DNA of 36,168 nt from CAZLBV01 sp964557845 (GTDB lineage Bacteria; Acidobacteriota; Aminicenantia; Aminicenantales; Aminicenantaceae). Both the position numbers and the translations under genes were made by a program. The notes beneath the pieces were generated by a model. The model made no database searches. It was given only the letters and a program-made list of their open reading frames with translations, and was not told the origin of the DNA. Below are positions 32,901 to 36,168 of this stretch, in pieces. Location of the stretch: assembly GCA_964557845.1 (NCBI GenBank), contig CAZLBV010000260.1, positions 1-36,168 on the forward strand, in the 5' to 3' direction. Position 1 is the stretch's first letter, and each line of letters opens with the position of its first letter.

Positions 32901-34487
32901 TTGGTTGTTGCTAAACAAGAAGCTCAAGCAGCCAGTCAGGCAAAAAGTGAATTCCTTACGAATATGAGCCATGAGCTTCGAACTCCCATGAATGGAATAT
33001 TTGGGATGACGGAGCTGGCTCTGGAAACTGAACTAAACACCGAACAGCGTGAATTCATAGAGACTGTAAAGACTTCTGCCGAATCCTTGATGGATATAAT
33101 CAATGATATTCTTGATTTTTCCAAAGTTGAATCAAGAAAGATCGAGCTGGAGATCACCAAATTTAATTTGCGCAATATGATGCATAACAGTCTTTTACCT
33201 CAGGCTCTGCAGGCAGAGAAAAAGGGGCTGGAGCTGACATATCGAGTAGACCCCAATATTCCCGACAGCATAAAGGGAGATCCCGGCCGCCTGCGGCAGA
33301 TCATTAATAATATTGTCGGGAATGCCATTAAATTTACTGAAAAAGGAGAGGTCTCGGTTTCTGTTGAGCTGGAAAGAAAAACCAAGAACAATATAGTTCT
33401 CCATTTCTCCGTTAAGGACACAGGTATTGGTATCCCCAAGGAGAAGATGAAATCAATATTTGCTCCTTTTGCCCAGGCTGATGGATCTACTACCCGTTTG
33501 TATGGAGGCACTGGTTTAGGTTTAGCTATTGCGGTCAATCTGGTCCAGTTGATGAATGGAAATTTATGGGCTGAGAGTGAACCGGAGAAGGGCAGCACAT
33601 TTCATTTTACCATAAAGCTTCAATGTCCAAAGAGAAATGAAAAGAGTGGCCATCCCATTGAATTTAAAAATATAAAAGGCCTTCCGGTATTAGTGGTAGA
33701 TGACAATGCCAACCAACGAAAGATACTTCAGGAAATGCTTTTAAACTGGCAGATGAAACCAATAACCGCTAAAAATGGCCAGCAGGCGATCGACACTTTG
33801 TTAAAAGAGAAAGATGCCGGAAATGCGATTCATTTGGTTCTTTTAGATGCCAACATGCCGAAAATGGATGGATTTTCTCTGGCAATGAAGATCAAAGAAA
33901 ATCCTGATCTCAACAAAATCATAATAATGATGATCAGTTCTGCCGGTTTGCGGGGTGATGCTGCTCGCTGCCGCAAATTGGGGGTATCCGCCTATTTAAC
34001 CAAACCCATTAAACAATCTACTTTGTTGAATACGATCAGGATCGTTCTCGGTGCGGCTGAAAAAAAACAGAAAGATACTCCTTTGATCACCCGTTATGAT
34101 CTGGAAAGGCCGGATAAAACAATAAATGTTCTTCTGGCTGAGGACAATCCTATTAATCAGAAGTTAGCCGCCAGGATCTTAGAAAAAAATGGATATAAGG
34201 TAAAGATCGCATCAGATGGTGAAAAAACGGTTTCTGCATGGAAAAAGGACTCTTTTGATCTAATTTTAATGGATGTTCAAATGCCCAGGATGGATGGATT
34301 AGAAGCGACCAGGATTATCCGCATCCGGGAAAAAGAAACAGGCTCGCATATTCCTGTTGTGGCTATGACCGCTCATGCCATGAAGGGCGATCGTGAGCGA
34401 TGTCTTGAAGCCGGCATGGATGATTATATAGCCAAACCGCTTAATCCCAAAGATCTGATCGCGATCATAAACAAGAATATCATGTAA
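29949..34487 (+). CDS. Hybrid two-component sensor kinase with double propeller and two receivers
   Basis: 1512 residues. Signal segment (~8-25); 14 propeller (Reg_prop) repeats, ~30-700, each with an LW.GT..GLN.hD core, implying two seven-bladed periplasmic sensors; a Y_Y_Y-type Ig domain (~720-800); a membrane helix (~806-828); coiled coil; PAS domain (~875-985); HisKA with phospho-acceptor H1008 in NMSHELRTPMNG; HATPase with the N-box near 1121, DTGIGI (~1157) and GTGLGLAI (~1187); receiver 1 with D1300 (LLDANMPKMDG) and receiver 2 with D1442 (LMDVQMPRMDG). It resembles Bacteroides hybrid two-component sensors but ends in receivers with no DNA-binding domain, so output must go to another protein. 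GAGGAAAAGCT precedes the ATG. No cognate regulator or transporter lies beside it. Confidence 0.95.
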   Translation: MIRTSFFKKKIIFLLAGFLFFIDLSAQQKNIKFQVFSIEQGLSQSSIYCIYQDETGFLWFGTEDGLNKYDGYNFEIYKEDPDDPESLSYNYIKAIEEDKDGNLWIGTYGGGVNKFLTKKNKFIRIPVDPDSSSHNFILSLCSDADGYLWAATEDGLDRIEPDSLEVTTFRTIQNDPGSLSHNKVYSVCLDKADRLWVGTAGGLNCFDNGRNNFKRFNAEAGRTDKLSHDSVTSLYCDPTGILWVGTEKGLNKFDPENETFIQFHHRPDDPSSLSNDSIRSIRQTIPGELWIGTDGGLNRLVLENSRFIHYTNNPNDPNSLSNDEVYCIFQDRSNVLWVGTNVGLNKYDQERKKFELYQRIPREENSIRDNYVRALYADKNDIIWIGTYGGFSRFDYDKHQYKHYYPVEEDSRYLSNERVMAVYQDLSGIFWVGTWGGLNRFDPETEEFIHYRSIPGSPDGLTHDLVRCIREDKYGRFWIGTEDGLNRLDLKTDRITQYKNIPGEVSSISNDFIYSIYLDRSGVLWIGTLSGLNRYDYDTDAFVRYSSNPEEKTKPEEWEILTIFEDSNGLMWLGTVTGLIKFDRENNNFSFYTEKDGLPNNLVYGILEDNRGHLWLSTNRGLSQFNPMTHEFKNYEMQDGLQSNEFNTNACTKNSDGVMFFGGINGFNAFHPDKIKDNPHIPPVVFTDFQIANKSVPIGEDEERKIILENSITDTSEIFLSYKDRVFSFEFAALHFAAPEKNKYKYMMEGFENDWEEIENRRFVTYTNLPPGEYTFKIMGSNNDGVWNEQGASLRLIINPPIWRTWWFRGLAVLAALMLVLTVYQLRTRSIRIRNRQLEERVEERTAELNMANFELQQEISERKKMEQAAQKHAAKLSAMISGMEEGVLSADSNDRIVEVNDYFLNLFGLKKGEVIGIGIDSLKVGPLSEELGSCIERFKKQPDSPPEIIQQKISDLETICRFQPVYVDQNYEGVILNLIDVTELVVAKQEAQAASQAKSEFLTNMSHELRTPMNGIFGMTELALETELNTEQREFIETVKTSAESLMDIINDILDFSKVESRKIELEITKFNLRNMMHNSLLPQALQAEKKGLELTYRVDPNIPDSIKGDPGRLRQIINNIVGNAIKFTEKGEVSVSVELERKTKNNIVLHFSVKDTGIGIPKEKMKSIFAPFAQADGSTTRLYGGTGLGLAIAVNLVQLMNGNLWAESEPEKGSTFHFTIKLQCPKRNEKSGHPIEFKNIKGLPVLVVDDNANQRKILQEMLLNWQMKPITAKNGQQAIDTLLKEKDAGNAIHLVLLDANMPKMDGFSLAMKIKENPDLNKIIIMMISSAGLRGDAARCRKLGVSAYLTKPIKQSTLLNTIRIVLGAAEKKQKDTPLITRYDLERPDKTINVLLAEDNPINQKLAARILEKNGYKVKIASDGEKTVSAWKKDSFDLILMDVQMPRMDGLEATRIIRIREKETGSHIPVVAMTAHAMKGDRERCLEAGMDDYIAKPLNPKDLIAIINKNIM

Positions 34488-34549
34488 AAGATCGGATCAA
34501 AGATCATTCTTAAGAAAATTCAATTCTCTATCTTGTCTCATATAACAGT

Positions 34550-34579
34550 TTGTTTTTTGGAAAGATTTTTGGATATAAT
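34550..34579 (+). promoter_or_regulatory. Candidate promoter of the small membrane protein gene
   Basis: TTGTTT (34550-34555), 18-base spacer, perfect TATAAT (34574-34579), about 43 bases before the start codon. Confidence 0.45.
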
Positions 34580-34622
34580 TAAGCTACCTTGATAAAAATC
34601 ATTTTTATATGGGAGGGCATAC

Positions 34623-34874
34623 ATGGAACTCGATAAGAAAGCCTTTGGGTTATCTACGGCCGTTTTGTGGGGTGCCGTAGTTTTCTTAGGGACTATATTC
34701 CTGCTGTTGATAGGTAGCCAGGGGGCTACAATTGGCCGCTTAAGGAAGGTGTATTTTGGTTATTCTTTCAGCTACCTCGGATCTCTGATAGGATTGGTCT
34801 GGGCCTTTGTTACGGGTTATATCGGCGGTTGGCTGTTTGCCTTTTTCTATAATCTGTTCAGAAAAAAATCCTGA
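34623..34874 (+). CDS. Small two-helix membrane protein, holin-like
   Basis: 83 residues with helices at about 12-30 and 50-75, separated by 'GATIGRLRKVYFGYSFSYLGSLIG'. The MELDKKAFGLSTAVLWG opening and the 'GGWLFAFFYNLF' end match a widespread small membrane family that databases often label 'bacteriophage holin'. There is no endolysin or other phage gene nearby, so the holin label should not be taken as function. GGGAGG precedes the ATG. It is convergent with the UbiE-like gene. Confidence 0.7.
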   Translation: MELDKKAFGLSTAVLWGAVVFLGTIFLLLIGSQGATIGRLRKVYFGYSFSYLGSLIGLVWAFVTGYIGGWLFAFFYNLFRKKS

Positions 34875-34882
34875 TCTCATCT

Positions 34883-35575
34883 TTATTTAGAAGCTGTGTG
34901 GATCGCAGCAATTCCTAAGAGAAGTCTTTTATATTTGATTTCTCTAAAATCGGCTTGGTTGAGGAGGGTCGATAGTTTTTCGGCGTCGTAGAACCGGGGT
35001 ATAGTGTGGGAAAGATAGGCATACCCTGCTTTGGATCCAGAGATCATATATCCAAGAGGCTTGACTACGGATTTTACATATAGATGAAAGATCTTTTTTA
35101 TCCAGGCCGTTTTTGGTTGGCTGGTCTCGAGATTCAAGAATAATCCTCCTGGTTTGAGAATGCGACTGAATTCTTTAAGATAAGCTAAAAACGCTTTATG
35201 ATTGAAATTCAGGTTCCGGGCGGCAAACCCGATTATGATAAGATCAAAAGTGTCATCGGCAAAGGGAAGTCTGTCGGCATCGGCTAAAGAAAATAGAATA
35301 GTGTTTCCAGATTTCTTTTTTTTTGCCAGCAACAGCATTGCTAAGCTGGCATCGACCGCTGCTATCCGTCTGTTCGGATTTAATCTTTTATTTAGATACT
35401 TGAACATTTCGCCTGTACCGCTGCATACGTCAAGCCAAAGGTGGCCGCCGTTTTTTTCAGCCAATCTGGCTGCTTTCCATCTCCAATAAATATCGAAGCC
35501 AAAAGTCATAACATGATTTATCAATTCATAAGTGGGGGCCACTTCTGTATAAATGATATCTATGCCTTTTTTCAT
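34883..35575 (-). CDS. ubiE: UbiE/MenG-like demethylmenaquinone methyltransferase
   Basis: 230 residues, the usual size. 'VAPTYELINHVMTFGFDIYWRWKA' matches the 'FDxxAxxYDxxN..hS.G....WR' start of UbiE/COQ5, SAM motif I is LDVCSGTGEM (48-57), then VDASLAMLLLAKKK, 'ADADRLPFADDTFDLIIIGFAARN' and LKPGGLFLNLETSQP are the family blocks, and 'GYAYLSHTIPRFYDAEKL' closes it. It C-methylates demethylmenaquinone (or the ubiquinone precursor) in the last step of quinone synthesis; no other men or ubi gene is near, so menaquinone is favoured only because the organism looks anaerobic. AAGGAAAAACAG precedes the ATG. The thiE gene is divergent. Confidence 0.85.
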   Translation of the reverse strand: MKKGIDIIYTEVAPTYELINHVMTFGFDIYWRWKAARLAEKNGGHLWLDVCSGTGEMFKYLNKRLNPNRRIAAVDASLAMLLLAKKKKSGNTILFSLADADRLPFADDTFDLIIIGFAARNLNFNHKAFLAYLKEFSRILKPGGLFLNLETSQPKTAWIKKIFHLYVKSVVKPLGYMISGSKAGYAYLSHTIPRFYDAEKLSTLLNQADFREIKYKRLLLGIAAIHTASK

Positions 35576-35811
35576 CTGTTTTTCCTTATTTGATCTATCC
35601 AGAATCTAAGAGAACTCGATTTATAAAAATTAATTATAATGATTAAGGCTGATTAAGAATAGATTTTATTTGTTCTGGATTACGGATTTTGTACTTTGGA
35701 TTTTATTCTGTCTCCTGTCTCCTTTCTTCTTGGTTTTATTTGGTTTTTTCCTATCTTCTATCTCCTGACTTCTATATTCTGGCTTCCTGTCTTCTACTTT
35801 CTAGATAATGG
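35576..35811. other. Spacer with a long polypyrimidine tract (copy 3)
   Basis: No gene is seen here. Positions 35701-35805 are an almost pure C/T tract built from TCTTCTA/TCTCCTG-type words and share TTTTATTCTG (35701-35710) and ACTTCTATATTCT (35768-35780) exactly with the tract at 24919-24947. I looked for a TPP riboswitch before thiE and did not find its conserved core. Confidence 0.5.
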
Positions 35812-35839
35812 TTGCCAAAACTTGTGAAATCCGTATTAT
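35812..35839 (+). promoter_or_regulatory. Candidate promoter of thiE
   Basis: TTGCCA (35812-35817), 16-base spacer, TATTAT (35834-35839); each hexamer differs from consensus at one base. It would give a leader of about 95 bases with an AAAGGAG ribosome binding site near its end. Confidence 0.5.
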
Positions 35840-35941
35840 TATGTATTCATATGGATGGATTAGAATTCCCGCATATAGACTGTACTCTGGCAAGCCGGTG
35901 TAGAAGTAAAGCAATTTAATGGATTCACAAAGGAGATCATC

Positions 35942-36168
35942 ATGAAATCCATAGGCCGTTTTCATATTCTGACCGATACTGTTTTACAGTCAAAATATAC
36001 CCATGAAGAATTAGCCCAGAAGGCCATACAAGGGGGGGCAGACACCATTCAATTTCGTCAGAAAGAAGGAGCTACTTTATATTTGATCGAATGGGCCAAA
36101 AAAACTAGTGAAATATGTAGACAGCGGAATGTTCCCTTTGTTGTCAATGACCGTTTAGACGTCGCGCT
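35942..36168 (+). CDS. thiE: Thiamine phosphate synthase, N-terminal part
   Basis: The gene runs off the right edge; 75 full codons are seen. Beginning RFHILTDT, it has GADTIQFRQKE (32-42), the ThiE 'GaD.iQlR.K' motif that binds pyrophosphate, and VVNDRLDVA (67-75), the ThiE/TenI 'liiNDrvDlA' motif, in the usual TIM-barrel order. ThiE couples HMP pyrophosphate and thiazole phosphate to thiamine phosphate. TenI, a related aminase without transferase activity, cannot be excluded from this half. AAAGGAG precedes the ATG. No thiamine riboswitch is visible upstream. Confidence 0.85.
   Translation, partial: MKSIGRFHILTDTVLQSKYTHEELAQKAIQGGADTIQFRQKEGATLYLIEWAKKTSEICRQRNVPFVVNDRLDVA

Noticed and set aside
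34623..34874. Phage holin, implying a prophage
   Set aside because: Only the family label suggests a holin; no endolysin, structural or integrase gene is nearby.
35840..35941. TPP riboswitch before thiE
   Set aside because: The conserved CTGAGA and ACCTGATCTGG-type core is not present in the leader.
1..36168. CRISPR array, complete insertion sequence or rRNA operon
   Set aside because: No regularly spaced direct repeats, no transposase-like frame and no rRNA-like sequence were found on either strand.

Overview
The window looks like chromosomal DNA from a Gram-negative, probably anaerobic bacterium. Three outer-membrane-type beta-barrel or porin genes, a Lol-like ABC exporter and a menaquinone-type UbiE methyltransferase support a double membrane and quinone respiration. 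A secreted protein of the VWFA-related type that is expanded in Acidobacteriota (17281-18444), the long two-component propeller kinase, the C69 dipeptidase and the general gene style suggest the Acidobacteriota / Candidatus Aminicenantes neighbourhood. That placement is inference, because there is no rRNA or complete tRNA to anchor it. No CRISPR array, complete insertion sequence or prophage was seen.

Layout. 1-1000: the 3' end of an RDD membrane protein and a small secreted protein under a near-consensus promoter. 1012-1244: an unusual nested inverted-repeat element. 1681-4109: a two-gene operon for a soluble fumarate-reductase-like iron-sulfur protein plus flavoprotein. 4172-9478: a membrane protein of unknown function, a secreted 13-repeat BNR-type propeller, a receiver-domain remnant, an APC amino-acid transporter and an ABM-fold monooxygenase-like protein. 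9516-12430: an aspartate-type aminotransferase divergent from a secreted C69 dipeptidase. 12755-12970: rpsU with a TTG start.

13058-17204 is a tightly packed operon: an alanine-racemase/GNAT fusion, a SAM methyltransferase and a sodium:solute symporter, the last two overlapping by one base. It reads as a small-molecule (perhaps D-amino-acid) modification and transport module that I do not recognise as a described system. 17281-18444 is the VWFA-like protein, followed by a spacer holding a tRNA-Asn-like 3' end fragment. 18770-24869 is an envelope operon: LolA-like protein, two FtsX/LolC-type permeases, LolD-type ATPase, predicted beta-barrel and a permuted NlpC/P60-like protein.

25922-29662 is a second notable operon: a dolichol/phytol-kinase-like membrane enzyme, a PLP aminotransferase and a lipoprotein that is clearly a vertebrate-type protein-arginine deiminase (PAD) with its catalytic Asp, His, Asp and Cys intact. 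29949-34487 encodes a 1512-residue hybrid sensor kinase with 14 propeller repeats and two receivers. The window closes with a small two-helix membrane protein, a UbiE/MenG-like methyltransferase and the 5' end of thiE.

The best candidates for something undescribed are the racemase-GNAT/methyltransferase/symporter operon, the PAD operon and the 233-bp nested inverted-repeat element.
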